NCBI GenBank assembly: GCA_018806985.1
Contig: JADANN010000134.1
Coordinates: forward strand, 186,001 to 250,000
Length of the DNA: 64,000 nucleotides
Origin: Angiostrongylus vasorum
Taxonomy: Eukaryota > Nematoda > Chromadorea > Rhabditida > Metastrongylidae
Reading direction: 5' to 3'
The notes under the pieces were generated by a model. That model ran no database searches. It worked only from the letters and a program-made list of their open reading frames with translations, and was not told the origin of the DNA. Shown in pieces: positions 1 through 10,127 of this stretch. Each line of letters starts with the position of its first letter. Position 1 is the stretch's first letter. Made by a program: the position numbers and the translations under genes.

Positions 1-1060
1 TCCGACATGCCATTTGGTCGGTGAAAAATCGAACAACCAGGTCCTGACAGTGATAAGATCACAGCACCTGAAGAATCTTCCGCCAGTCCTCGTAAACACA
101 CTTGCTCGGCTGTTCACACGTTACCTGTCTGAATACAAGGTCCCTACGAAATGGAAGACCAGCAAGACCGTGTTATTGTACAAGAAGGGTGACCTACACG
201 ATATCGGCCACTGTCGCCCAATCTGCTTGCTGTCTGCCGTCTACAAACTCTTTCATTCAAGTCATCCTAAACAGGGATTTACAGAACACTGGACGAAGGA
301 CAGCCATGAGAGCAAGCAGGGTTTCGAAAAGGATTTAGTACGTGGACAACATACACATGATAACAAGACTCACTGAAGTATCGCGACAGTACAAAAAACC
401 GCTCTGTCTCGCTCTCATCGATTTGAAGAAGCCCTTTGACTCAACTGAGATGGAAGTAGTAACGAAAGAGCTTGATAGTCAAGGAGTCCGTCGGCAAAAT
501 TATTTTTCCGCCACCCAGAACGTCATGCGAACATTGGAATGGGATAATATGGGAGTGAAAAATCGATGGTCGGCAGTTAAACCATCTTCGCCTTGTTGAT
601 GTTGATGACATCGTCCTTATAACAGCAAACATTAGCCAAGCGGAACGTATGCTTGCCGACTTTGATAAAGCCTTTGGAAAGATTAGACTTCGACTAAATC
701 TCACAAAAACGATATTCGTGAGGAACGGATTGTTTCCGTATGCCCCATTCACGGTCAGCGGAACGAGAACCTCCGAATGCTCCAATTATGTCAAAAGGCG
801 TATGAAAGACAACCGATGGACTGGAGCAGTTAGTGATTTGATTTCTCGGGATGTTAAACGCACTGTAGGAAGACCACCGACCCGATGGTCAGAGTTGTTT
901 ACAAAAAGCATAGAAGAAAGATATTATGCTCAAAGTGTCCCTAAAGCGAACAGAACACACTGCTATACTCTTGCGCGAGACAGGGGAAAAATGGAAGATT
1001 CACTGGCGCTTGCTCGAGTCACTCGACGATCAACGGGACTACGGGAGATGCAGGTGATTG
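1..1060 (+). mobile_element. RTE-A non-LTR retrotransposon fragment (reverse transcriptase to 3' end)
   Basis: Decayed reverse transcriptase of an RTE-clade element, which would copy its RNA at a nicked target site. Read across frames, it gives in order VNTLARLFTRYLSEYKVP, TSKTVLLYKKGDLHDIGHCRP, LIDLKKPFDS, a palm-box remnant LVDVDDIVLI (the family has FADD), and the C-terminal KRTVGRPPTRWSELFTKS block near 850-910. About 450 bp is missing between SECSNYV (about 790) and the DNRWTGAVSDL block, because these two motifs are adjacent here and far apart in the other copies. Several frame changes rule out function. The left end is cut by the window edge. The 3' end is set at about 1,060, where similarity to the copy ending near 5,270 stops. 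Confidence 0.9.
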
Positions 1061-1539
1061 TGTGTGTTCAGTTCTGCCAAAAACCTTCTTTTGCTTTTTA
1101 TTCCATGTCCCTACTCTTTTTGTGTGTTTTTAAATATCTGGATACAATCAGTGCATGTGAGAGCAGTTTAGCAATAATTATCTCCCCATTTTAATTTATG
1201 AACGTCATTTTTCAGCGTTTCATTACTACAGTGTTGTACTTGTCAACGGGACAATCCCGTTCTCAGAATAGGCCAACAGTCCGATCCGGGGTAGATGTTC
1301 GGCATATCGGCAACGTTTGTGAGACTAAACCTTTAATTTATTCTGGTTAACTTTAATGGATTTTTAAAGTGTATGTGCCACCTTTTCTCCTTTATCAGAA
1401 AGGAGTGTTTCTCTAATGAAGCGATGTACTGGACCTGGGAAAACCTTTGAGAGAACAACGGCATTGCTAGATGATCTTTGTCGCGGCGATGAACTCCGAC
1501 ACTTATTGATCCTGTACCATCTATTTTTTATAGGTCGTT
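1061..1539. other. no recognisable feature
   Basis: AT-rich sequence between two RTE-A fragments of opposite orientation. I see no coding signal, repeat or RNA gene. Confidence 0.5.
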
Positions 1540-2690
1540 CGCGATATGACGCCTTTCAAATATTCCCTTGGTTTCAACTTTAGGGTTGAAATTGTCTGCA
1601 ATGACCTAAACGAATGTGCGGTCTTCCCTAAAGAATTTCTCCAAATCCGTAAAAAATGATTCGACCACGTCATCGTGATAGCATGACAGTGCGTGGACGA
1701 CTAGGATTGTCAAAGTCGGTACTAGTTCAAGTTGTTTGAAGAAATTCAAAGTTAAAGTTCATGGTCAACCTCGTGTTGATAAGGGCGACAACTCCGCCTT
1801 CTCTATTATCGCATGTTCCGAGGAACAGTTCTTGTCCGGTGTCATAGACGGCGTTGAATTGGTGGCGCCTTCTCGTCTCGGCCAGGCCGATGACGTCACA
1901 CCTTATCTTTTTTGCTTGAATGAGCAAGTCTTCTATCGAGGACTCGGATGCAGGTGTACGTGCATTGTAGGTACAGATCGTCACCTTAGTTCTTTGTAAT
2001 CCAGGCAGCTTCCTTTGGCCCTGAGATTTTAACAGCCTCTCCGTACTCGTCCTAGGCAGCGCTGTCGAATTGGGGGCTCTTTCGTGGTCAGAGGAATGAG
2101 GACCGTTTATTTAACTGGTTTTAGCTTTTTTGATACCCACGTGTAGCTTGCTGGGCTCTGAACGTGGAGGCTGGGTATACGGGTAGCTTGCCAGGCTCTC
2201 CCAGAGTGGACATGGAGCTTATTTGTTGGTGGCGTCGTAACCACCTCCCATATACTTCTCTGTCACAATTTCAGCTTATTATTTACTGCCTGTTCTTTTT
2301 ACACGATTTGGGCTTCCCAGATCAATCCCGCTGACGGGTAATTGCTGATGGCAAAAAAATCGATAGAACTAGCTGAGAGACAGGCGAAACGAAGGACCCA
2401 CATGGTGTGGTGGTGAACGCGTTTCTCCCCAGAAAAGAAAAATAGCGCGTTCGTTCTCCACTGTAGACACCTGCGGTCCGGAGTTTTGCAAATATCTCAG
2501 CATCAATAAAGTTATACTTCCCTGTCACTTGATTGCAGGCTTTTGGCCCTAATTGACTCGTAGAATACAATCCGCGTGAGCGAGAACGCACCCACACACG
2601 CATGCATGAATACGCCTAGCAAATACAGAAGGTATCTGCCAAATCGGCGTATCTGAAAGCGTCACTTTCCGCAAGAAGCTGATGAGGACG
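1540..2690 (-). mobile_element. RTE-A fragment: 5' UTR and start of endonuclease domain
   Basis: On the minus strand the 5' UTR (about 2,690 to 1,985) leads into an ORF whose first residues, MTICTYNARTPASESS, start at 1,984. The apurinic-type endonuclease follows: DVIGLAETRRRH, then LFLGTCD, and after frame changes VVESFFTDLEKFFRED near 1,640-1,690. In this family the domain nicks the target DNA. The same 5' UTR is recognisable at 42,510-43,070 (minus) and 57,170-57,550 (plus). A MITE-1 copy splits the UTR at 2,308-2,528. The fragment stops before the catalytic C-terminal endonuclease motifs and has stops and shifts throughout. Confidence 0.85.
2308..2528 (-). repeat. MITE-1 partial copy inserted in an RTE-A 5' UTR
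   Basis: Minus-strand copy of the short terminal-inverted-repeat family whose full copy lies at 52,793-53,083. It keeps the terminal block (GAGATATTTGCAAAACTCCG read on the minus strand) and the middle GTTCACCACCACACCATG block, and lacks the opposite terminal repeat. Its flanks are two parts of one RTE-A 5' UTR, so it entered after the retrotransposon. Confidence 0.75.
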
Positions 2691-3307
2691 ATAGTAGTAA
2701 GTGTTACTTGTATAAGATATCGAGAAGTTATAAGCAGTTGTTTTTTTCTTGAATAACCTTACACCATATGTTGAGCCGACCCCAGAAATTTTTTTTCATA
2801 CTAATCGTTTCCTGGCAGTTATGACTAAATGATCGAAAAAAGAAGACTAGGCAAATACTGGGTATGCATCCACAGAAATGCCATCCCAAGCAAATTCAAT
2901 TATTGAAAGGGACAACTGTCGTTAAGACAGAAATCGCCAAAGAAAGCGGTCTAAGCGTATATCAACTACACCCCTTAATGTAACGGCAACAATATGGACT
3001 GATTTCTATGCGTACGTCTCATAGTGAACTTCATTAATTTGAAAACGAAAGTAGTAGACTCCAAATATAATTAAAAGCAAGAAACAACTTCTATCATCAC
3101 ATGAATGTATTTCTTTACTTTTTTTCACTGCGAGGTTCTTATTTCGAGTACAAAAATGGTTGAACAAGTAGGATTTCGTCCACCATGACATGATGCTCTC
3201 CTCCATTGTATCGAACATCAGTCTGTGGTTACTCGCTTCAGATTAAAAATTCCATGAAATTAAATTCTTGTTCCAAATTTTGGAAATACTTAAAAGTGGA
3301 GTAAAAA
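2691..3307. other. no recognisable feature
   Basis: AT-rich, mostly homopolymer-rich sequence. The longest open frame (minus, 3,006-3,218, 70 codons) has no motif I know and I do not call it a gene. Confidence 0.4.
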
Positions 3308-3575
3308 CCTAAAGTTCTCGGCGTTGATCAATCCCTGGGGAATGCGCCATGGAGTCGACTTCGCTAAACACCGTTTGAAATGACTGAATGCATATTCAAC
3401 CTTTACAGTGACTCGCGCTGGCCTATCGATGTATCCAATCTGAGCTGCTATCCATCCAGAGAAGCCTGGTTCCGATTTATCGACTCCGGAAGGATGAAAG
3501 GCTTGGTGAACCGGGGCGGGATATCGATACCATCAGTATTGCAAGGCGCATCTAACCACTGCACTAAACCCGCCC
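3308..3575 (-). mobile_element. SINE-1, tRNA-derived
   Basis: On the minus strand it begins with a tRNA-like polymerase III promoter: box A region TTTAGTGCAGTGGTTAGATG and box B region GGTATCGATATCCC. A conserved body follows, and the 3' end contains GGGATTGATCAACGCCGAGA. Three relatives are at 43,065-43,362, 45,224-45,505 and 49,374-49,650. A SINE encodes no protein and depends on a LINE for mobility; the partner is not visible here. Confidence 0.75.
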
Positions 3576-3884
3576 TTAAAAGTGGCATAACATCTCAGGA
3601 AGAACAAAAAACTTTTACTTTTGAAAAACTGTAGATGGTCTTAGAGTGGTAAAATAGCGTTCTTTATTAAGTCCCCCAGGCTATAAAGTCCTCTACTTCA
3701 CCGAAAGGCGTGTTCGATGGAGTGGTTGAGAGTGGTCTGAAATGTACAAAAGGTCGGTGCTTGGTACAACTCTCCAGCCAAGCCCACCAAGCCTCCTATC
3801 CTAAAGTGGTCAGCAAATTCGGACTGGAGTCTCCCAAAAGGCTTAATATCAATCATAATCACTTGTATCACCTCTATCATTTTG
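3576..3884. other. no recognisable feature
   Basis: About 300 bp between SINE-1 and the next RTE-A copy. I see nothing that can be assigned. Confidence 0.4.
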
Positions 3885-5270
3885 TAGGTCACTCTTCTTG
3901 AACAATACCACAGTGTTGCTGGTCCTCCACTGAGTAGGGACCTCGCATTTAGACAGGTGATGTGTGAAGAGCCGAGCCAGTGTGTTTACGAACTGAATGA
4001 AGGGCAGCCATGTGAGCAAGCAGGGTTTCCAAAAGGATTTAGTACGATGGACTATATCCACAGGACAACAAGAATCATTGAAGTATCGCGAAAGTACAAA
4101 AGACCATTCTATCTCACTTTCATCGTTTTACAGAAGGCTTTTGACTCAATTGAGAAAGAAAAAGTCATGGAAGCCCTTTTTAGTCAGGGACTCCCTATTC
4201 ATTACGTAAAGATTCTTCGGGAGCCGTACAATAACTTTACAACCAAGATATCACCATTCCACAACGACATTAACATCGACGTCAAAAGAGGGGGTTAGGC
4301 AAGGCGATATCATCTCGCCAAAATTATCTTCTGCCACCCTCCAGAACGTCATGCGAACATTGGAATGGGATAATATGGGAGTGAAAAATCGATGGCCGGC
4401 ATTTACATTATCTTCGCTTTGCTGGTGACATTGTCCTTATAATACCAAACATTAGGCAAGCGGAAGCTTTTATAGTTTGATAAAGCCTGTGGAAAGATTG
4501 GTCTTCAACTAGATCTCACAAAAACGATGTTTATGAGGAACGGATTGGTTTCCTATGCCCCATTCACGCTTACTGAAACGAATACCTCCAAATGCTCTAG
4601 TAATGTCTATCTTGGTCGGGAAATCAACATGATGAGCGACTTAGCTCCAGAGCTGAGCAGAAGCGAGAAACGGGAACGAAACGAGCGGCCTGAGGAGCTT
4701 TCAAGAGCATCGAGAATGTGGTGAAGAGGGCAAAAAAACACCCGACTCCGTACCCACCTTTTCGATTCAACGGTACTTCTTGCGTTGACGTGTGCGTCAG
4801 AAACCTGGTCGCTGCGCCAACAGGATGAGAAAACACTCAGCGTTATTGAAAGCGCAGTCGAAACGACGATGCCAGGAGTATCCCGTGCCACGCAAGTAAG
4901 GGAAGGGTTCCTATGCTCCGAATTGCGTCAATCGAAGATGCCGTTCTGCACGTCAAACAGTCGAAGATAAGGTGGGCCGGACACATAATGCGTATGAATG
5001 ACAACCGATTGAGAAGAGCCGCCAGTGACTGGATTCCTTCTGATGTCAAGCGGACTGCAAGAAGACCACCGGCCCGATGGTCAGACTTCTTCACGAAGAG
5101 CCTAGAAGAAAGTTATGATGCTTAACGAGTTCCAAGAGCTAGCAGGACCCATTGGGTTACTTTTGTACGCGAGAGGAAAAAATGGAAAGGTTACTGCCAC
5201 CCTCACGAGTCACTCGACGACCAACGGGACTACAAGTGATACAGGCGACTGGTACGCATGGATAAAAAGA
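3885..5270 (+). mobile_element. RTE-A fragment with inverted 5' end
   Basis: From about 3,996 to 5,270 the plus strand carries reverse transcriptase from EGQPCEQAGFPKGFSTMD through YVKILREPYNNFTT, a broken palm region, and the 3' block RTARRPPARWSDFFTKSLEE near 5,060-5,110. From about 3,885 to 3,995 the preceding part of the same protein (NTLARLFTHHLSKCEV, NTVVLFKK) lies on the minus strand. So the 5' piece is flipped relative to the rest, with roughly 50 codons lost at the junction. This is the structure expected from twin priming during insertion. Stops and frameshifts after 4,300 make it non-functional. Confidence 0.88.
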
Positions 5271-6480
5271 TCTCTTTCTATATAGATCTTCTACAACTAG
5301 CGTTTGATATTAGCCATGTTAGGCACATTGCATTAAAATCAACTTTCGGTTTTTTTCTGTTTTCGAGGAATTCCTTCTAGTGACGTTATTTCAACCCATA
5401 CCGACGCTGGCTCCATCATGCTGTTGGCGCTGTTAGATCTCTTAACCCTCCAGAGAGGATGTACGTACCAGGTTTGTCTGGGAAGAGCTTCTACTGGTCC
5501 ACGAAGGGCTCTGAAAGCCCTACTCGTTTACCGGGGGAATCCATGTAGAGTCGATTCATCTACCATTGTTCGGCGTTTAGAAGATAGAATTCCTCAAGCA
5601 GCAGCTGAACCCGCACAAAAAAAATCGACCATATCAGAGGAATATGGATGCAAAGAAGCGACTCGAGTACAAAAAGTGCTTGGTTCCGCACAGTAAGTGA
5701 CGTCCGTTCCTGTAAAAAATTTTTAAGAAATGTGCATTTTTGAAAACGGAGGATGCTTAATCAAGCATTTTCCACAGCGAATCATACTGACATCGAGGAC
5801 CTTCACTTGCTTTCGAGGAATTCTTTTGAAGTCGTAATGTTTATTCTATAAGGTATTTCACAACCCCCACTTTTCCATACGCGAGTTAAATCTACTTAAT
5901 TTTCTTGTTTACAGCATAACAATACTGCTTAATTAAACGCTATTTTTTTCCTGAATTGTCACCGTTGTTCCAGAATTGTGAGTAAATCCGTATGAGCACT
6001 GGACCTTAAGGCTTTCCCGAATGCAAGGCTGCAAGTAAGAGTTAACGAACTGTTGCAGTGTGGGTTGTGGTAATATACGAGAAGGGTAAAACAGGGCGAT
6101 AACGTCATGAACAGCGTTTTTTTGTTTTTTCCATAACGACTTCGGTCTGAATTAAAGTGAGAACACTCCCTAAGCCAATGAAAGTGAGGTGAAACGATTT
6201 CTTTTAAACTCCGACGTTAATAACAGAGGCTCCATACTACTGTATGGATGTAGCCCATCATGCTGAATCTTTGAAAAAACCTCGAACTGTGGCAAAGATG
6301 AATTTCGCCTAATTTTCTTCCAGTCTAGGATTGCTGAGGTGAGAGACAACAGGGGAGTCTGGGCGGTAGTTACCGATCTTTGATGTGGTGGTTTCTTAAG
6401 TACAAACGAGGCCCTGGAAATTTTTTTATTCCACTAGAAGTCCTATGTTCTTAGATAGCTTAACACTTTGAAACTGGTGC
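5271..6480. other. intergenic, no recognisable gene
   Basis: AT-rich DNA. The open frame at 5,418-5,696 (plus, 92 codons) has no domain I recognise. A short phrase, TTTCGAGGAATTC, occurs twice (near 5,363 and 5,812), the only internal repetition noticed. Confidence 0.4.
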
Positions 6481-6487
6481 CTTAATT

Positions 6488-6488
<1 letters not shown>

Positions 6489-6528
<40 letters not shown>

Positions 6529-6760
6529 TATATATGTGTATATCTATATCTATTTGTATGCATATATGTATATATACGATTTTGTTCGTGTATGTATGTA
6601 TGTTTTTGTATCTTTTCGCGTTTAACAATTCATTTTTCATACACATATACAAACATGTGTCAGTATATATGTATATACGTGTATGCATATGTGTATGCTT
6701 GTGTGTATATATGTACCTGAATATATGTGGGTGCATTTCTATCTGATAGATTACAAAAAC
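6489..6760. repeat. (TA)n microsatellite with degenerate flank
   Basis: A pure TA run of about 38 bases (6,490-6,527) passes into about 230 bases of TATATG/TATGTG-type degenerate repeat. The frames that read IYIYIY here are by-products of the repeat. Confidence 0.9.
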
Positions 6761-7329
6761 CCTGTCTTATGAATAATTCAGGCGTTTATGTAGTTCTATA
6801 GAGGAAAGTTGAGTCATTAACGAGGGAAGTATGGCACCTATATGCATCTGTTAATTCAACCGCAAACATAAGTGATTGGAACATGTATAGATATGTAGAA
6901 AAGACGAATATCTGCAAGGTTGCTGATATAAGAGAAAATCTCGAAACACCAGTTAGTTTTCGAAAACGCGATTACCCTTTCTGGATGCTTACATGTTACA
7001 GCGAAGCAAGAGGATTTGTTGAACTATGAACAAATTGGTACAAGATGCGGCTTTGTGAAGTAGTCAAGACGCACTGAAATGAGAACAGCATTGAGTAATT
7101 TTACAACTCACAGCACATCTTGAGTGTTTTGAAGTCGCTCAATAGGTTTTTAAAAGCGATTTAAAGAGGAGTTATACAAAAGATTGAAAACAGCATGGCG
7201 TCATTTGTCAGTTCATCGATAGAAATATTGAGCTACATTTCTAAAAGCGGAGCACTCACGCATTTGTGCGTACACACCACCGGTGTCAAAGGTCGTTCGG
7301 AAATTAATGTGGGACTTCAACCCATTTTT
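6761..7329. other. no recognisable feature
   Basis: AT-rich sequence between the microsatellite and duplication copy A. Nothing assigned. Confidence 0.35.
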
Positions 7330-7735
7330 TTCGACTAAAATATCGCAGCAAAGAGCAAAAATTCCAAAATTCCACACATTTTTACCAATGAAAGGCAAGT
7401 TCTTTTTTGCTAGTTCTTTAAAGTTCCAGACTTCTGCCAGCGATAAAGTCGTCGATGGCACTTTTGGCTAAGCTTCGTTTCTGAAGTACTTCTAACATAG
7501 AAACATACCGAAATGTTTGAGCAACCGGTGGTTTTCAGCCGAGAACGCCCCCCGAGTATGGAGAATGAGGCAGTGTTTCGTAGTTCAATTCTTTTGTAAG
7601 GTCGGTTTTTGCGATGTTTGGCTGTGTGTTAATGTGGAAAAGGATTGGTCTCTTCCTGCCGACCAGCGCGAGGTGCAGCCATCGAGCATCCCGGAGAACT
7701 TTGTCAATTTCCTCGACGTACTTCTCCGCTATGAG
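7330..7735 (-). pseudogene. mariner transposase relic, C-terminal part
   Basis: On the minus strand: EEIDKVLRDARWLHLALVG, then RKRPILFHINTQPNIAKTD, then LNYETLPHSPYSG, then after shifts an LAFHW.KCVEF-like tail. These match the mariner C-terminal order, with the third catalytic Asp site in HDNARPH. Here the Asp position reads Ile (HINTQP), so the DD34D triad is broken. Copy B carries the same relic at 60,181-60,520, so the insertion is older than the duplication. Confidence 0.8.
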
Positions 7736-7741
7736 GAGGAG

Positions 7742-7965
7742 GAGTGAGAGCACTGTGGTAGTGATGTCGGTGATCATGAACATGGGGGGGATAGTTCGAT
7801 TCCATTCCTGGCCAACCAAGCCTCTCATCCCGTAGAAGTCGTGGAAATTATTACCTGACATGTCCAGGAAAAAAAAACCACTCTGTGCAATCTAACTGGG
7901 AACGCTCCAGCCCGGCTATCTCAGGGATCCAGGGAGAATCCACTAGACTACCATTCTACGACAAC
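7742..7965 (+). mobile_element. SINE-2, tRNA-like head
   Basis: Box A-like TGTGGTAGTGATGTCGG followed about 25 bases later by box B-like ATAGTTCGATTCC, then a body containing GGGAACGCTCCAGC and CAGGGATCCAG. The same unit stands at 60,530-60,745 (copy B) and, more diverged, at 39,190-39,385. Confidence 0.6.
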
Positions 7966-8293
7966 CAAGATGAAACAAACATCCTCAAGCCGAAACCACA
8001 TTTAGAAGTTGGAAGATCTTCGTGAATAATGGATGCGAGTAAACGAATGGAGTGTTAGAAGTGCCGGGAGATGCACAGTGGACATGAAGAAGGGTCATAT
8101 AAAAATGAGCAATAAAAAATTTTCTGCTGTAACTGTCTCACTAGAACTCAGGTGATCGTAATGGATCAAACCACTTGTCAAACACGAAAGAGTAAATGTG
8201 CCGTCTTTTTCGAAGCAAGTTTGGCTTTGGGGATCGCTGCGAAACGTCATTATGATCCAGCCTTGCGGACAATCGTCGCCGATTTGATAGAGT

Positions 8294-8304
8294 ATCTATC
8301 TTTC
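8294..8304. repeat. left target-site duplication of the PLE
   Basis: ATCTATCTTTC, repeated exactly at 9,430-9,440. Copy B of the duplication has a single related stretch (AATCCATCGTCG) at the homologous place. Confidence 0.8.
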
Positions 8305-9429
8305 CAAGACCGACTTTTTGTTAACTTCGGCATTGATTGATAATGCGATGTTTTTCTCAATAACCAGAAACGAGATTGTTATTATAGAAATTATTAGGAC
8401 ACAATAGCTGACGTTTCGGCGGTTTCGCCTTCTTCAGAGCTTGGAAAGGTCGGATTGAGATGCGATCTACTCAGCCAAACTGTTTCATAACCCTAGCAGA
8501 TTAAAGCTTAATAATTAAATTTGCATTCGCATAAGAAAGCGCTTCACTCGAACACCTACCGTTTATTTGTTGTAAGTATTTAAATTAGTTTGTGGATAGC
8601 AGCTGCACAGAGGTAATACATGGGTGGGGACTGTGCCGTTGTCAGGTCATTCTGAGGATCAGCCTGAGGTATGGCGCTAGATCACGCGTGCTGACAGGAC
8701 ACTCCTCCTTGCGGTTTACTTTTGGATTTTTTGGAGTTGATCCAAAACGCTTCAAGAGTTTTACGCATTTCAACTGCGTTTACCGAATTCTCTAGATCCG
8801 CTCTTCTTAAGCAGCGTTTTATAACTGCACTTACATCATTTGAGGTGAAGGGTGGGATAAACGGGACCTTTTTATCGCTAGAGTTGCCATATGGGAGCCT
8901 AAGATTTCCCCTACACCTATCGTGAACTACAACTTCGTAGCCACTAAAAATGGCTAATTGCCGTGACAAGTTCCGGGACTCCTCTCTCTGCTCCCGTGCA
9001 CACGTTGGTATCTGTTCGAAACATGTTTCTTATAAGCTCCCTTTTTGCGTGCGAAGGGTGAGAGGAGAGGTGATGAACAAGTATGTTTTTGCTACTTGGC
9101 TTTCGGTACCATTTCATAATGTAGCCGCTTTCTGATAGGTTGATTTGCACGTCCAGAAATGGAAGCCGGTTTTCCTTCGGTTTCTCTCGGGTGAGCTTAA
9201 TATACTCCGACTGTTCATTCACTAACGCAAAACATTTGTCCATTTCCTCTTGTGTTGAGCAGATGACATAACAGTCATCTATATATCTACAGTAGAGTAA
9301 CGGCCCGATGTCGATTACTGGTGATTCCACCTTAAACACGCAATGGCAAGGCTTAGTGCCAGTCGCTACTGTATTCTAATAAATTCCATAATAACAACCT
9401 CGTCTCTGCCTATTGAAGGAAAACACCGG
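8305..9429 (-). mobile_element. Penelope-like element (PLE), truncated, with target-site duplication
   Basis: Minus-strand reverse transcriptase with the palm motif YCRYIDDCYVI near 9,270-9,300, then REKPKENRLPFLDVQINLSE, KWYRKPSSKNILVHHLSS and, near 8,900, PFIPPFTSNDVSAVIKRCL. This is the C-terminal half of a PLE reverse transcriptase and linker; the GIY-YIG endonuclease is mostly lost. The 3' tail (8,340-8,470) has the GACGTTTCGG...CTTCTTCAGAG signature shared by all PLE copies here. The insertion is bounded by an exact 11-bp repeat at 8,294-8,304 and 9,430-9,440. Copy B keeps the empty site near 61,075-61,110. A piece antisense to the tail sits at the 5' end (9,357-9,410). Confidence 0.88.
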
Positions 9430-9440
9430 ATCTATCTTTC
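9430..9440. repeat. right target-site duplication of the PLE
   Basis: ATCTATCTTTC, the exact partner of 8,294-8,304. Confidence 0.8.
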
Positions 9441-10002
9441 GTCTCAAATCGCAATACAGTCGAGAAACGGCTTTTCCTGTTTACGCAGCCGAATCGCCGA
9501 TGCCTCAAAACAGCGATGTCTCTGACTTTCACTCAGTTCGTACAACACCCATTGGTCGAGCTCCATCGATTTCCAGTTTTTTTTCAGGTGTCTGATATAG
9601 CTGAGAGTGTGTGTTTGCTTACAGGAAAGCATTCTACTCATTCAACTCATGGCTTTCAATAGCAAGACATTGGTGACCTTCCTCAAATTCGAAGCGGTGA
9701 ATTTTTCCAAACATGCGTTTCACTGCACCTTCGTTAACACTTTATTAATTCCACATCTCATCACTGCTTTGAGTCCTTTGGGCAGGCAATTTAGAGTTTC
9801 AATTCGGTGGATTGCGAAATTGGAAAACATGTTGCTTAAGCGTGTACAAGAAAAAATAAACATGTGATTTTAACGCTAACTGTCGAATAGCCTAATAGTT
9901 AGTATACTGCTCCTGTTTACGTCATCGTTTAATCATGACTGCTGGTTATTATTTCTGCAATTGACATTATTGTTATGATTTTTGACATTCTTAGTAACAA
10001 AT

Positions 10003-10127
10003 ACTATAAATATAACTTCAATGATGCTGAGATACTTGCGAAACTCCGGACTGCAGGTGTCTGCGATGGGGAATGAGCGCGCTGTAACCCTTTCGGCGGA
10101 CTACCGCGTTCACCACGTGAAACTATA
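10003..10127 (+). repeat. MITE-1 partial copy, absent from duplication copy B
   Basis: Contains AACTTCAATGATGCTGAGAT and CGGACTGCAGGTGTCTGCGA of the MITE-1 family, truncated at the centre. Copy B reads straight from AGTAACAAATAACATG to TCGTTATGG at 61,690-61,715. ACTATA at 10,003-10,008 and 10,122-10,127 may be the flanking duplication. Confidence 0.7.

Noticed and set aside
6482..6746. Open frames on both strands rich in IY repeats (also at 38.6, 43.2, 48.5-49.2, 57.1 and 61.2 kb)
   Set aside because: They are translations of (TA)n and related microsatellites.
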